DNA of 64,000 bases from NCBI GenBank assembly GCA_009746045.1, contig RPFO01000106.1, positions 718,513 to 782,512 on the forward strand, read 5' to 3'. Both the position numbers and the translations under genes were made by a program. Under the pieces are notes generated by a model. It made no database searches and was not told the origin of the DNA. It saw only the letters and a list, made by a program, of their open reading frames with translations. Below, piece by piece: positions 24,919-48,119 of the stretch; position 1 is the first letter of the stretch, and each line of letters opens with the position of its first letter. This DNA comes from Mesostigma viride (Eukaryota > Streptophyta > Mesostigmatophyceae > Mesostigmatales > Mesostigmataceae).

Positions 24919-26420
24919 GCACAAGCTCCACCAGGGCCCTGTTTTGCCCGGAGGCACTTTACTCCCAATGCGGGTGATTAGTTATTGTGCTTTGGAGCAA
25001 TAACTAGGCCCGAAGGAGTTGCCCTCGCGAAGCCTAGGAGCACAGCTGGGCAGCACGTAGAGTGAAGAGCGTACCTGGGATCTTCCAACTTATTCCTGGA
25101 TCATTCCAGCGAGCCTCTGTAGCAATGGCTGCTACAGCCAAGAGGCAAACAACTGTTCGTGCCTTTCCTCTCAAACGAATACTCTAGTCCTTAGATGACG
25201 TTGCGTCCAGAAACAGTTGACTCACTGAGTATGTCCTTGTTGTCTCACAACTCTTATTTATGTATTCATCAATAATGAATACTGTCGTACGAGTAGTAGA
25301 TCATCAAAGCAAGGCGGGGAAAAGAGCGAACAAGAGAAACTGGGACTTGAGTCCCAGGCAGCGCTTAAGTCCTGAATGGCACACATGCAACAGAAGGAAG
25401 AGCACAAGCTACACATGCATGAGCCATACCTGATCGATCGAAAGGGCGCAACATGCCAACAGCCCACGATCAATTGATATGTTATTTATATCATGTGACA
25501 GTCCGGTCGCGTGCGAGTCGAATTGAATTGAATTGAATTGAATTGAATTGAATTGAATTGAATTGAATTGAATTGAACTGAATTGATATGCATTGAATCC
25601 ATTCTCGTTCAAAGCCAGTGAACCTTAAAAGTAAAGCTTATGATAAAAATTTGACTTTGTCCGTATTGTAGTATAACACATGTGTCCACATCATCATGCA
25701 GGCATGTCCATGCTATGGTAACATCTATCAGCGCTGAGCTGGTACGCTCCGCAACATGTGCCCAGTCAGACACAGGGGGCACTCACCGTAAGGCAACGCT
25801 TGACCTATGCCCAAAGCATGGCCGGCAGAGAACAAGTTCCCCAGCTACTGTACCGGGTGGCAGTCGCAGCTGCGCATGTGAGGCCATAACCTCAGCTGGC
25901 CTCCAAGTCAATGACCAAGACAGCCTACTTTGAGGCTGGTCGGGAAACTCTGAAAAATAAATCAATAAACAAGTTCTAATGTCCCATGGAGATGCCCTCT
26001 TGTGACCATGTGACACCACTGTTTTGGAGTAGCAACACGACTGCTTGGACATGCTTCCATGCCCGGCCACATGAGCTCACAGGGGCCACATTTCCCAAGT
26101 GGGTATTTTCCATGCCGGACCACATTCCCACCCAGGGCGCTGCCTCTGTGCAGACTTGACTTCCAACAGGGAGAGCAATGCACAGCCACAACTGCATGGT
26201 TGCAAGAATGTGGGCATGGCTTCAAGAATGGGAGTGCTTGTCCATGCACGCCCCCAGCTACCCCCATGATACCCATCAACACACGACATTAAAAAAATTA
26301 CCCCGCTGGTAACTTAGCCTCGAAAGGGCATCAAGCCGCGCCAGACAGTGTCCATTCCTATGTCTCACGGGAAAAGCCGCAAGAGCACCTCCTGATCACA
26401 CCACGCTGGCTCCGCTAGTA
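24919..26420. other. Intergenic region between convergent GT29 and PTEN genes
   Basis: It contains the 3' flanks of two converging genes and an AATTG repeat. The rest shows no coding signal on either strand. Confidence 0.6.
25520..25587. repeat. AATTG pentamer repeat
   Basis: About 13 tandem AATTG units, the last few with substitutions, in intergenic DNA. Confidence 0.95.
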
Positions 26421-37310
<10,890 letters not shown>

Positions 37311-38440
37311 AGTGTGCCAAATCAGCAGGAACAATAATCTGTAGAATATATACAAGAAATTTACCAATACTACAAATAGGCCCGGCGAAATTCGCCTCCT
37401 AACCACCCGGCCATCCGACATCCGCGTCCATCATAACTGTAAGAAGGGCACTAATGCATGCTGCGCCTGTGGCAGATATATTACCTAAACTACGGGCACA
37501 ACTTTTAATGCCCAGCGACCGTATTTTCAAACATGAGCAACGCTTTGCAAGTGGATAATCGCCATAGCTATGACGCGCGCGGCCCGATTGCGTTCATCAG
37601 GCACTCGGCACTAGGCAGTGATATCGATCCATGAACGAGCGTACAGTAGCTTCGTACCTATGCAACGTTTGAGGACTGATCAGTTCAGTTCAGTTCACTT
37701 CATTCCCACGCCGGTTGTCGACAGAGAACGTTTGAGGACTGGTGAACGTGGAGAACTTGAACGTTATAGAGTACAGTAGTTGGGGCGTGTCAACACACGT
37801 ACCGTTCTGGGACCCAGCCGCGTGCATGCCTGCCACGCTGTCTTCGTGTTTTGTACTTTAATCGCTGCTCGGGCCCGGGAAATAAGAAATAACGGGCGAC
37901 ACCTGGGCGACAGGTATAATATCCTGGGAACTTGTTACGAACGCCAGTTGGCGAGCTGCCATAGCCGACTGAGCTGCTGTACCTCTTCTATGTATGCTGC
38001 TCGCCAACTTGCTCGGGCCGCGGATGCTGGCTGACAATAATTCGCCTTTGTTTTACCGGTGCAGCCTGCTCTACATGCTTATTGGTGTACAATTGCGCTG
38101 ATTGAATCAGCCGGAAAGCTAATCGCATTATCTCACCTTGGTTCTGTGCCTGGTGATCCTTGCTGACCGCTAGACACTTTCGCACTAGTTTGCATGACAC
38201 ACGCCTGGAGCTTTCAACCGATCAAGATGTCCTCGTTGCTTGCGTCGACATCCAATTACGCCACAATTCGGGCGGTCTCACGCGTTCGAATTTCAACTCA
38301 ATGCAGATCACCCTATCCACGAGTAGCAGGTATGCATGCGAAGAATGGACATGTTGTCATTGAGAAACTGTGGTCAAGAATTCTCCACGTTTATCAATAT
38401 CGGCGTGCAGCTTACGTGTAAATTCTATATAATTTCCACG
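37311..38440. promoter_or_regulatory. Divergent promoter region between PTEN and rhomboid
   Basis: About 1.13 kb separate the PTEN start codon (minus) from the first good rhomboid start (plus), so both promoters and 5' leaders lie here. It holds a run of TTCAGTTCAG followed by ATTCCCACGCCGG (37682-37720), which also occurs inverted near 33065-33100. No core element is obvious. Confidence 0.5.
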
Positions 38441-41400
38441 ATGCGGTGTGCATCATCGCCATCTTTTTCGCTAGCCATGCCCCGCCCACGATATCAATTT
38501 CATTCTAATCTGATAGGCTACAATGTCTGGTCTGAGGCCGCGTTATTCTCTCTGCGCACACGAGCAGGATGTCCGAGAATTGCTTGTGCCGCGAAAGACA
38601 ACTTTTCTGCCTTCACGAAAACGGTCAGCAGGCGTCCCCACTCGGCCATCTCGATCCGCGGGCGGCAGAGGAGGCTTCCAACGCGCTTCCTGGAGCCCAC
38701 TCGTGCTGCCGACACCGACTCGGAAGGTGACTCGAGCGCCGGAATCGAACGACCCGACAATGGCGCCGGCAGGGCCGATGAGACCACTAACGCGGACCGC
38801 AACCAAGGCGATTACGCACGTGCAGCGGAGCCACCTCCTGACCGCGTCTCTGCAACCATCAGTGCCCTGGATGGTTTGCTTGGTCTCAAGAAGAGCTCGT
38901 CGCGCGACACGCGGCCCGACCAGCCGCAGATGCCAGAACCAACGCCCAAGGCGGAGGATGTCATCAGCGCGCTCGACCGTGTGCTGCAAACACCCACAGA
39001 GAGTGACTATGTGATATCATCGGAGGACCCTGATAAACGCACGGACGTGGCCGCGACGGACAAGCAGGGCCCAGAGGGAGGCGCCCCGCCGGGGGCCCCA
39101 GGGAGTGACCCCCGTCCCAGTGTCCCTAATGGTGTGCTGGTCCCACTCGTGTCACCCAAGCTGAGGTATCCATGAAGACCCCAAGCAAACCCTATTTTTA
39201 AAGCACACCCTACTGTCAAAGCCCAGTCTAGCGATTTGATAGCAGTGCGGCCATTTTATATTTCTTGTGAGAGGCTTTGGTTGTTTGCGTGTGCAGCATG
39301 ATGGGCTGATGTCTGGACCTCCTAGGGGCACCTTCCCTCCACGGCAGGAGAGCATCTGTGCATATACTCACATTAAGTGTTCATTACTTAGTCGCGCAGT
39401 CTCGCTGGGGAGCCTTGGAACATTAACACGCGGGGCGCCCACTGTGCAGGCCACCATTGAACGATGCTTATGGGGCGTGGACATGGACGTGTGTGTGCAT
39501 GGGTGGGGGTGGGGGGGGGGGAGAAGAGGGGGAGAAGAGGGGGGCGGTCCACGATATAAAGCTGAAGTGTTTCCATGCATGCACGCATGCATGAGCACAT
39601 GCCGCATCACATTTGCGGTGAAGCATATTGATGGCGGGGTTGATTTCTTGCGTCCGCGACGCTTGTTTAGTACCCCAGGTTGTATCCACCTGGCTGGACT
39701 GCTAGCAGTGAGGTGGTGGAGTGGGTGTGGTATGGCATGGACAGGCAATGCCCTGGTGACACAGTTAAACGAGGCTTGTTTCCGCCGTCCGCAAGACACT
39801 TTAGCAGAGAGTCGTGTGCCTGAGCCGACTTGATTGCAGCTAGGAAGCATTTGTTTCATTTGTCGGCTCGTCAGAACAGGGGTCACGTCTATCCCATCCT
39901 CTCTGCTAGCAAGCGGTCACGTCTATCCTATCCTCTCTGCCAGCAAGCGGTCACGTCTATCCCATCCTCTCTGCTAGCAAGCGGTCACGTCTATCCCATC
40001 CTCTCTGCCAGCAAGCGGTCACGTCTATCCCATCCTCTCTGCCAGCAAGCGGTCACGTCTATCCCATCCTCTCTGCCAGCAAGCGGTCACGTCTATCCCA
40101 TCCTCTCTGCCAGCAAGCGGTCACGTCTATCCCATCCTCTCTGCTAGCAAGCGGTCACGTCTATCCCATCCTCTCTGCTAGCAAGCGGTCACGTCTATCC
40201 CATCCTCTCTGCCAGCAAGCGGTCACGTCTATCCCATCCTCTCTGCCAGCAAGCGGTCACGTCTATCCCATCCTCTCTGCCAGCAAGCGGTCACGTCTAT
40301 CCCATCCTCTCTGCCAGCAAGCGGTCACGTCTATCCCATCCTCTCTGCCAGCAAGCGGTCACGTCTATCCCATCCTCTCTGCCAGCAAGCGGTCACGTCT
40401 ATCCGATCCTCTTCGCTGGCAAGCGGTCACGTCTATCCTATCCTCTCTGCCAGCAAGCGGTCACGTCTATCCCATCCTCTCTGCCAGCAAGCGGTCACGT
40501 CTATCCCATCCTCTCTGCCAGCAAGCGGTCACGTCTATCCCATCCTCTCTGCCAGCAAGCGGTCACGTCTATCCCATCCTCTCTGCTGGCAAGCGGTCAC
40601 GTCTATCCCATCCTCTCTGCCAGCAAGCGGTCACGTCTATCCCATCCTCTCTGCCAGCAAGCGGTCACGTCTATCCTATCCTCTCTGCTGGCAGCGGTCA
40701 CGTCTATCCCATCCTCTCTGCCAGCAAGCGGTCACGTCTATCCCATCCTCTCTGCTAGCAAGTGGTCACGTCTATCCTATCCTCTCTGCTAGCAAGCGGT
40801 CACGTCTATCCTATCCTCTCTGCCAGCATCATGGGTAGTTGGCACCATACTTTTGGAACGCCTAGTTGGAGTGATGGGTAGTTCTTTTGGGGCCTGTCGT
40901 GTCCTTTATCCGCAACATTTTCTCATTGGGCGTGGTCACTTCGCCCACACACTCAAGATCCTTGCGTTTGGGCTTGGTCACTTTGCCCATACACTCAACA
41001 TCCGTTTTTTTTTTTTGCTGGGTCACTTTACCCACACACTCACCATGTTCATGCTTTGCTACTTGTATCTACTGAGCGTCGGGCGTCCTTGCTTTTGTTC
41101 CATGTCTTGCTCGTTCCCCGCAGCTACTACCTGGTGGGTGCCAACCTGTTTGTGTACGGAGTCGGCGTGGCCCTCGCCTGGACACTTGGCAACGACACAA
41201 GCAACGAGTTCTTTTTGGCAGGTATATGGGATGGGGGGTGTTGGGGGGTGGTGTTTAAGTGTTGGGGTGGGTTGCGGTTGTGGGGTTGAGGGGGGCATTG
41301 GCGACGGAAGAGGGTGTGCGTCGAGACAGATATGGAATGGCCATCTTTTTATCTTGCTACAGTTGCAGATCACATGTGGTTGTGATGCGATGCACTTTCG

Positions 41401-44400
41401 CGTATGTGATCACCAACGCACCGTCCCGATAGCATGTTATTTGAGATGTTGTGCTTTTGGTCTTTGCATCCATGTGACAATGAGCATATGCCGGGCGTCA
41501 CAAAGACTTGTCTTTACAATATCTCGCAAAGCTGCTTGCTTTACTTCTGTCACTGCTGCCCGTTTCTATTCGGCAACACGGTCTGTTTTTGTTCTGTCAC
41601 TGCTGCCCGTTTCTATTCTGCAACACTTTCTGTTTTTTTTCTGTCACTGCTGCCTGTTTTTATTCTGCAACGTCTGCAGCGGCCGCCATCAAGCCGAACA
41701 TTGTGGCGGGGGAGTACTACCGCGTGTTCACGAGCATTTTCCTGCACGCGGGACTACTGCACCTGGGGGCAAACACGTGAGTGGGGTTGAGGATGCCAAG
41801 TACCTTCAGCATGCCCGAATGCCTCGAAGATTGCCAGACACCTTGCACGCTGCCAGACAAACACCAACACCTGATTAGCCGTCCCCTTGGGTGAATGTTA
41901 GACCATGTAGTGTCAGTCATGGCCCAATTCACTATTACTGAGTATTCACTACTACTGAGTATTCACTATTACTGAGTATTCACTATTACTGAGTATTCAC
42001 TATTACTGAGTATTCACTATTACTGAGTATTCACTATTACTGAGTATTCACTATTACTGAGTATTCACTATTACTGAGTATTCACTATTACTGAGTATTC
42101 AACCGTCAATTTTCCGACCGATGGGTGGGCTTGTCGGCCCAGCAATATACTACTTGCCGGCATGTCGCGTGCTATACTAGCACGCCTATCGCTCCCCGTT
42201 AAGATTTTTCTTTCTGTGTTCTTTTTCCTTCTGTTCTTGTCAATGGGACCCCTAATGTGCTGTCCCTCACCCTTCTGCAGTCCCTCGCACCCTCTGCTGT
42301 CCCTTGTAATTTTTGTATCGGGGCGTCTGCTGGGACTGCTGCCACACACTCCCTCGGCATGCTCTGTCCGATCGTGGCAACGCTGTCTCGGTCGTGTTCA
42401 TACTTTTCATGGGTTACCGCATCTGCTTTTCATGGACCATCGCATTTGCTTTTCATGGATCGCCACACGCCCAGCCTGGCGCTTCTCTCCGTGGGGCCCG
42501 AAGCCGAGGCCGTGCTTGGCTACCGCACCTTTGGCGTGGTCTACTTGTTCTCTGGCCTGGGCGGCTCCATCGTGAGTGGACACAAACACGAGAAGAAATG
42601 ATACTACCATGATTGGCGCTATTTCAACGCCATGGTGCCAACTGTCAGGACTCGTGCCTGTCGATCGTGTTTGGCAGTTCCCGATTGGTTTGCCACAGTT
42701 TGCGGAATAGTGCGGCAGCGTCGGACAGTGATCTATTTACTACTTGGTTTGGTATTGGATGGACATGGTGATGACCCGCCGAGCTTCTCTACCTGATTGA
42801 TGAGAAAAGAAAAGGAGTCACTCTGTGGCATATGCTTTGCCCCCAGTGCCATTGAACGGTCATTCACAACCTTTCCACAAGTCCAAATCACGGCAAGGGC
42901 CCCCATGGGATGCTATAGGTTATTGTTAACGATGTTTACCGTCCTTAGCAGCAACCTGAGCTGCCCGCCCCCCCAGCCTGTGTGGCTTCTATTTAGCTAC
43001 TTGGCGGTCATGGTTTGCGCACGGTGTGTCGATGCTTTGACTGTGCACGCACGTGCACGCCAGCGTTGTTGCTGGCGGTGCTCTGCAGGCCCGTTGTCCT
43101 TGTCACGTTCATGACTCCTTGTCATGTTCATGACTCCTTGTCATGTTCATGTAATCCTTGTCACGTTCATATACTCGTTGTCACGTTCAAACATCTACAT
43201 TCCCTGTCACATTCACATCTACTTCGTTGACTCGTTGATCTACTACTGCCACCGTAGTTCTACTATGTTCTGCCGCGCAATACCTTGCGGTGTATTTACT
43301 GTGCGTAGATCGTGGTGCCACGAGCCAAACTCTGGGGGATATACCAGGGACCATGCACATGGCATGCCGCAGGGTGCTAAACATCCCTTTGTGTCTGACG
43401 GGAGTCTGTGCCCTGTCCTTATCATGCCAACATCCGCCCCCCATCATGCTGCACTTGTGTGTGTGTAAATGTCTGTGGGTATGCGCGTGGTTGCTTGTGT
43501 GTGCGTATGTTTTTGAACGTACTTGTTTGCGCTTCTTCACGTTACCGGATGCTTGTGTGCGTTTTTGTGTATGTGGGCTGGGGAGAGACTTGACCGTTGA
43601 CGTGATGATGGAGCATGTGTCCTCTGCCGTGTCCATGGGACACCCTTCACATGTGGACATGGCCCCACAGATCAGCTTCCTTCTCACTGACAACACCTCG
43701 GTCGGCGCGTCGGGCGCGCTCTTTGGCCTCGTGGGTGCGCTCGTCGCGTACTTCTTGCGCAACCCGAGGTAATCACCCAGAACTGTTGAGCCCCAAAGAG
43801 GGGCGCCGTACCCAGCGGTAGGTCCCAAGGTGAGGGGCTGGCCCAGACATGCAGAACCGGCAGCCTGAGGGAAGGGGCCGGCAGCTTGGTAGACCCAGTG
43901 GGCCAGGGGGGATGGGAACATACGGATTGGCGTATGGCGGTGCATGACGACAGCTATCGTGGTGGCCTGATGGGTGGGTGGGTGGGTGGGTGGGTGGGTG
44001 GTGGCTTGATGGGTGAGTGGCAACCAGCCAGCCTACCTGCACATTAGCCTCTCACCACTCCCTCACCCAGCCATGGGCCCCATTCTTTACACAGCCTATG
44101 GCCCGCCTCCCATTCGCTATGCAGTCCACCTCAACACCTAACCCTTTGCCCCCCACTAATAACCTGTGCTTTCTGCCTCCTGCCTCCTGCCTCCTGCCTC
44201 CTGCCTCCTGCCTCCTGCCTCCTGCCTCCTGCCTCCTGCCTCCTGCCTCCTGCCTCCTGCCTCCTGCCTCCTGCCTCCTGCCTCCTGCCTCCTGCCTCCT
44301 GCCTCCTGCCTCCTGCCTCCTGCCTCCTGCCTCCTGCCTCCTGCCTCCTGCCTCCTGCCTCCTGCCTCCTGCCTCCTGCCTCCTGCCTCCTGCCTCCTGA

Positions 44401-45868
44401 CTCCTGACTCCTGACTCCTGCCTCCTGACTCCTGCCTTGTGCCGTTTCCGTTGGCTTGCTCTTTGTGCCACCAGCCTCTTCCGCAGCCGCCTGCAACTGG
44501 CCTACCTGGTGGGCATCCTGCTGCTCAACTTCTGGCTGTCCAGTGACCCGGACTCTTACATCAACACGACCGGCCACGTGGCGGGGCTCCTGAGCGGCCT
44601 TTTCCTCGGCTGGTACATGGTGCCCCGCTTCGTGCTCGATCCTCGCGTGGTGCGCCGGAACAAGTTTGGGACCACGCCGAGCAGCAAGCCGAAGGGGCAG
44701 GTGGGTAACGTCACGAACGTGAGCATGTTGGTGGGGATCCGACGGCTTTGCAACGCAACGCCTTTGGGTTGCGATCACGCTGACGTGGGTAGCTTGGTGG
44801 ATGATGTAACCATCGACTAGACCACACAGCGCAGGACAGAATTTTGGAGAATCCGGACCATGGTAGCCTGCTGTTATCTTATCCGCTTTTGTCGAGTCGT
44901 TCAGGATAATGGAAATGACTGAAGGTGGATAAGTGTAGCCGTGGGCATCAAAATTATGGCTGGCTAACATTCAGAGCGAGACCAAGTATGTGGGTAGTTG
45001 CGTGCTTGTTGGGCTTAGACGGTGATGTTTGGGTAATGGTTATGGCTCGTCAGAGCAACCACATTCATCCCGTGTTGGTCCATACTGCAACATGGGCTGG
45101 GTAATACTGACCCTGGCCTGTGTACAGTATGAACTATGGTAGTATGGTATCGTGAAATGTTATGTCGTGAAATGTTATGGCTCTGCGCATGCACAGGATG
45201 AACAATATACATACATCTTGTTTTTTTCCGCGCACAGGCCCCGTGAGAGGAGGGGTGCTTGTTACCAATCGCCTGGGCATAAAGCACCTTTCTAGGAAGG
45301 ATCCCATCGTTGCTGCTGGCACGCTGCACATGCAAGCTGGAAGCATTTGCTGTACTTGGAGTGACTTACCTTGGTGTCACTTCGATATGCATTCGACGCA
45401 GTCACGTGCTTATTTAAAATATATATATACCTCCCTTTTAATGGAGCTTTTTATAAGTATGCGTGGCATTCCGAGAATGATTGTTTGTAGCACCAATACT
45501 AGAGAATGTAAAAATACCTAAGAGTGTAGGCCCTTCCGTATGATACATGCAGGGATGTCCAGAGGTCCTGCATCGGGGGTGATATTTTTAGGGAGCTGAG
45601 CACTTAATTGGGGCCATAAGCTTGCCCTCCTGACATAAGCACCCACCGGTCGCTTCTTTTGTTTGACTGCTACCCTGCTCGTTGTTGTGCGCAGAATGAG
45701 GAGGAAATGCTGCAGCAAATGAGGGAAAAAGCGGGGATCTTGGACATGACACCGCAGTCCCAGAGGGTGACGATCGCTGCGACGTTTGGCCTGTCCTTGC
45801 TCATACTGTTCTTCTCTGGGGTGCAAGTAGAGGCGGAGTTGCAGCAGATGGGCCTTTCCAAATGGTAA
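38441..45868 (+). CDS. Rhomboid intramembrane serine protease, probably organelle-targeted
   Basis: Serine protease that cleaves membrane proteins within the bilayer. Seven exons: 38441-39165, 41124-41221, 41680-41776, 42475-42571, 43671-43768, 44475-44700 and 45695-45868. All are bounded by GT and AG and join in frame to 504 aa. Residues 1-240 are non-conserved: first basic and Ser/Arg-rich (a likely plastid or mitochondrial transit peptide), then acidic and Pro-rich. The rhomboid core follows: YYLVGANLFVYGVGVALAW, then IFLHAGLLHLGANT (L1 loop and TM2), VVYLFSGLGGSI (TM3), nucleophile S353 in SVGASGALFGLVGALVAYFL (TM4), a Leu-rich TM5, and catalytic H406 in TGHVAGLLSGLFLGWY (TM6). An extra C-terminal hydrophobic segment (VTIAATFGLSLLILFFSGVQV) resembles the additional helix of plastid rhomboids. 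The catalytic Ser and His are intact, so it is probably active. An upstream in-frame ATG (38336) is possible. Confidence 0.93.
39881..40828. repeat. 34-bp minisatellite in rhomboid intron 1
   Basis: About 28 copies of a 34-bp unit combining GGTCACGTCTATCCCATCC and TCTCTGCCAGCAAGC. Variation is restricted to CCC/CCT and CCAGC/CTAGC/CTGGC, plus one unit with TCTTCGCTGGC and one short unit. The array occupies half of the intron. It is continuous, without spacers. Confidence 0.96.
41931..42100. repeat. 17-bp minisatellite in rhomboid intron 3
   Basis: Ten copies of ACTATTACTGAGTATTC, nearly perfect (one ACTACT variant), in the intron between the L1-loop exon and the TM3 exon. Confidence 0.95.
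43973..44003. repeat. GGGT tetramer run in rhomboid intron 5
   Basis: About seven GGGT units within the intron. Confidence 0.9.
44172..44436. repeat. CTCCTGC heptamer array in rhomboid intron 5
   Basis: About 37 copies of CTCCTGC, ending in a few CTCCTGA variants about 40 bp before the splice acceptor of exon 6. It is pyrimidine-rich on the coding strand and could serve as an extended polypyrimidine tract. Frames through it read LLPPASC or RRQEAGG and are not genes. Confidence 0.96.
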
Positions 45869-46009
45869 TCAAAAGGAGGGCTACTTGTTCTGCCCGTCTA
45901 TATACACAATATCAAATTTGGAAGCACATTACATGCAATTGTTGGCTGTGTAACAATTGATTGCGTTCTTGTCAATTTAATTGCAGATGCTATAGCTAGC
46001 TGCTGCTAA

Positions 46010-47430
46010 ACTCTACACATCAAATTTAAAAATTAAATTATAACACATGTGACTCTGTTGGGAGATCATGTAGCACATATTCCTTGCTGGGTGGGTGGAG
46101 ATGGGCGGAGCCGCGTAATCAAACTATAAGCCAACTCTATAAGCTATCTAGTCTAGAAAATCCTAACTACACTACTCAGCAAAGCACCCCTTCCGCTTGC
46201 ATGGGGGGAGGGGGCTTGCCCACAGGGGCTGGCGTGTGAGCCTGGACAATCTTCTGCCACCTCTTCTTGTTCTGCATAGCAGTCAAAAGAAGAGAGAGGG
46301 AGTGAAGGCGGTGTTCAAACTGAGCTGGGACCACTAGGTCGGCCAGCAACATCTGGATGTAGTTCATGGCAGGTTTACCAAGCTTTCTAGGAATGTCCTT
46401 GGGACCAGGCCAGGGCAGGATGTGCCGCCCTGGTTGGCCAAGCCGCTGGGGGCCGGCCAGACCAAGGGCGGTATCTACCTGACTGGTGCGAGTGTAAGAT
46501 GTCCTACAAATGCTATCATACGCTGCCTAATCTCGTCCGAAATGTGAGGCATACCCTGATACAAAGACTCTAATGACCTATGCTTGGAAAACCCTACATT
46601 CAGGACCTGTCGGAGCATCCTGTAAATCGTGATGTCTAGCTTGGCGGCCAGTGTGTCCGTGAGTGTCCATGCATGCCTCGGTGCCATATACGTAAGCATC
46701 GACGAGGACCTTGAAGAGCATGCGCTTGCGGTGCTCGCCCAAGCCCTTGGAGCGCCAGCTAGTAGGTGTTGAGCGAACGAAGCCTAGCCCAGGCCAGGCC
46801 AATGCGGATGTCCACATCGTCGGCGGTGTCGGGAAGCATGCTCCCCAGCCGTTTGAAGCGATCACGGAATGGGACCTCCGTCCCGTCTAGCAGCCGCGGC
46901 AGCGGCGGGCGACTGGAAGCCCCAATCACCATCGCCTCAGTTTTGACACTAATCTCCAACCCCACCGCCCTCGCCTCCGAGCCCAGACAGTCCAGCCAGG
47001 TCTGAATGTGCTCGGGCCGGGCCGGGCCGCGCGCGATGGATGAGGGTGGTGTAAATCAGGTCGGACAGGTGGTAGCCAGGCCCACCGCCGGCCGCCGTGT
47101 TCGCGGATGTCCAAGCCGGGCTCGAATTAACCCCTTAAGAGCAGTAAAGCGCGCACGTGCCCGGCCGGCGCATGACGTGATCCACGACAATAATGAACAG
47201 ATATGGGGACAGGACACAACCTTGCCACACCCTTTGGTGAAGGGGGAATGGTGGGGTGGTGCCTTCGATCCGCAGTCCGCATTACTGCCTGCATGTGAGC
47301 CCTCACACAGTCGACGAATGGCAGCAATAAACGCACTGGTGGTACCCAATCCAGAGCTACGATGCCCAAAGAGCCTCTTAGAGGACGTGTCAAAGGCCTT
47401 GATGTAGTAAAAAAAATAATAATTAAGAAC
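46010..47430 (-). mobile_element. Decayed non-LTR (LINE) retrotransposon, C-terminal half of the reverse transcriptase
   Basis: Read on the minus strand in several frames, this is the second half of a LINE reverse transcriptase. Near 47410-47200 KAFDTSSKRLFG and then KGVARLCPVPISVHY correspond to the K-x-FDS/R and KGVRQGCxLSPxLF region. At about 47050 the YxDD box has become YHLSD. From 46965 to 46480 come VGLEISVKTEAMVIGASS, FRDRFKRLGSML, VDIRIGLAWARLRSL, WTLTDTLAAKLD, YRMLRQVLNVGF, SDEIRQRMIAFVGH, and then LGKPAMNYIQMLLADL. Frames shift at least three times and the catalytic aspartates are damaged, so it is dead. The layout (thumb/C-terminal WTLT and LYG-ISD blocks) is that of RTE/CR1-like, APE-type elements. 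Its 3' end recurs at 50757-51095. Confidence 0.8.
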
Positions 47431-47460
47431 ACTACACATACTAGAATAAAAAACTCTACA

Positions 47461-47705
47461 CGTACTAAGTGGTAAGAATTGAAGCCTAGCTCGTCGCTAG
47501 CTCATGCATGAATATGTTGGGTGATCGAGTTATAAGTGTCACGAGTTTCGAACGACGGTACTCGCCTGCCGTATTCTATTACATGTGTATTAAGTGAGAC
47601 AACTATATGCCTGGACTGGAGGGTTTACACCTTAAATTGCGGAGTGCCTGATCAGAATATGCCTGGACGCATGGCGATCCAACGCCGTGGAAGGACTAGG
47701 GTAGT
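47461..47705. other. Short unassigned stretch after the LINE relic
   Basis: Mostly unique AT-rich DNA. A segment near 47595-47615 (ATTAAGTGAGACA with CTAT) recurs near 48663-48680. No gene is seen. Confidence 0.5.
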
Positions 47706-47729
47706 TTCTGATTTGGCACGCCGCAAAGG

Positions 47730-48095
47730 TGAAAACCATTTGCGTTCAGTGCCGGTCCGCGGAAAACGCGATCTGCAAATGAATCCAGGCCGGAATCGAA
47801 CTGGGGACCTCTCGCACCAACTTTTGCTGACTATAGGACGGACGTCTCCTGATCCTAAGGCATCGCTGACACCTACAGTCCAACCGCAAAAGTAATTCTC
47901 CTTTCCGGGGAGTGATGCAAGCCATTCGGATTTTGCACTAGATAAATCATTCGAGATCTGTGTGTGTAGGAGTACTACTACACACGTGTCCACTCGAGAC
48001 TTGTGCAGTCTCGACACGTGAGACGGGCTGAACACGGCTGGAACCTTCTTGAGAAGGGGGCGTAGCCGGTACTATCGAGATCAGCCAAGCGTATA
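47730..48095 (-). mobile_element. Putative tRNA-derived SINE flanked by a 24-bp direct repeat
   Basis: An identical 24-bp sequence (containing GATTTGGCACGCCGC) lies at 47706-47729 and again at 48096-48119, as expected for a target-site duplication. The 366 bp between them contain, on the minus strand, a tRNA-like 3' half with AGTTCGATTCC near 47790, which resembles a pol III B box, preceded by a GGTCCCC stem half. No poly-A tail is obvious. Alternatively the two 24-mers could be parts of a larger dispersed repeat. Confidence 0.5.
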
Positions 48096-48119
48096 TTCTG
48101 ATTTGGCACGCCGCAAAGG

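Noticed and set aside
39881-40828. Regularly spaced repeats resembling a CRISPR array (also 20755-21021 and 41931-42100)
   Set aside because: The units are strictly head-to-tail with no unique spacers and lie in introns of a eukaryotic gene.
43187-44023. 278-codon minus-strand ORF
   Set aside because: It is antisense to rhomboid exon 5 and its introns. It begins in a GGGT repeat and has no family features.
44131-44970. QEAGGRR-repeat ORF on the minus strand
   Set aside because: It is made by the CTCCTGC heptamer array in a rhomboid intron and runs antisense to rhomboid exon 6.
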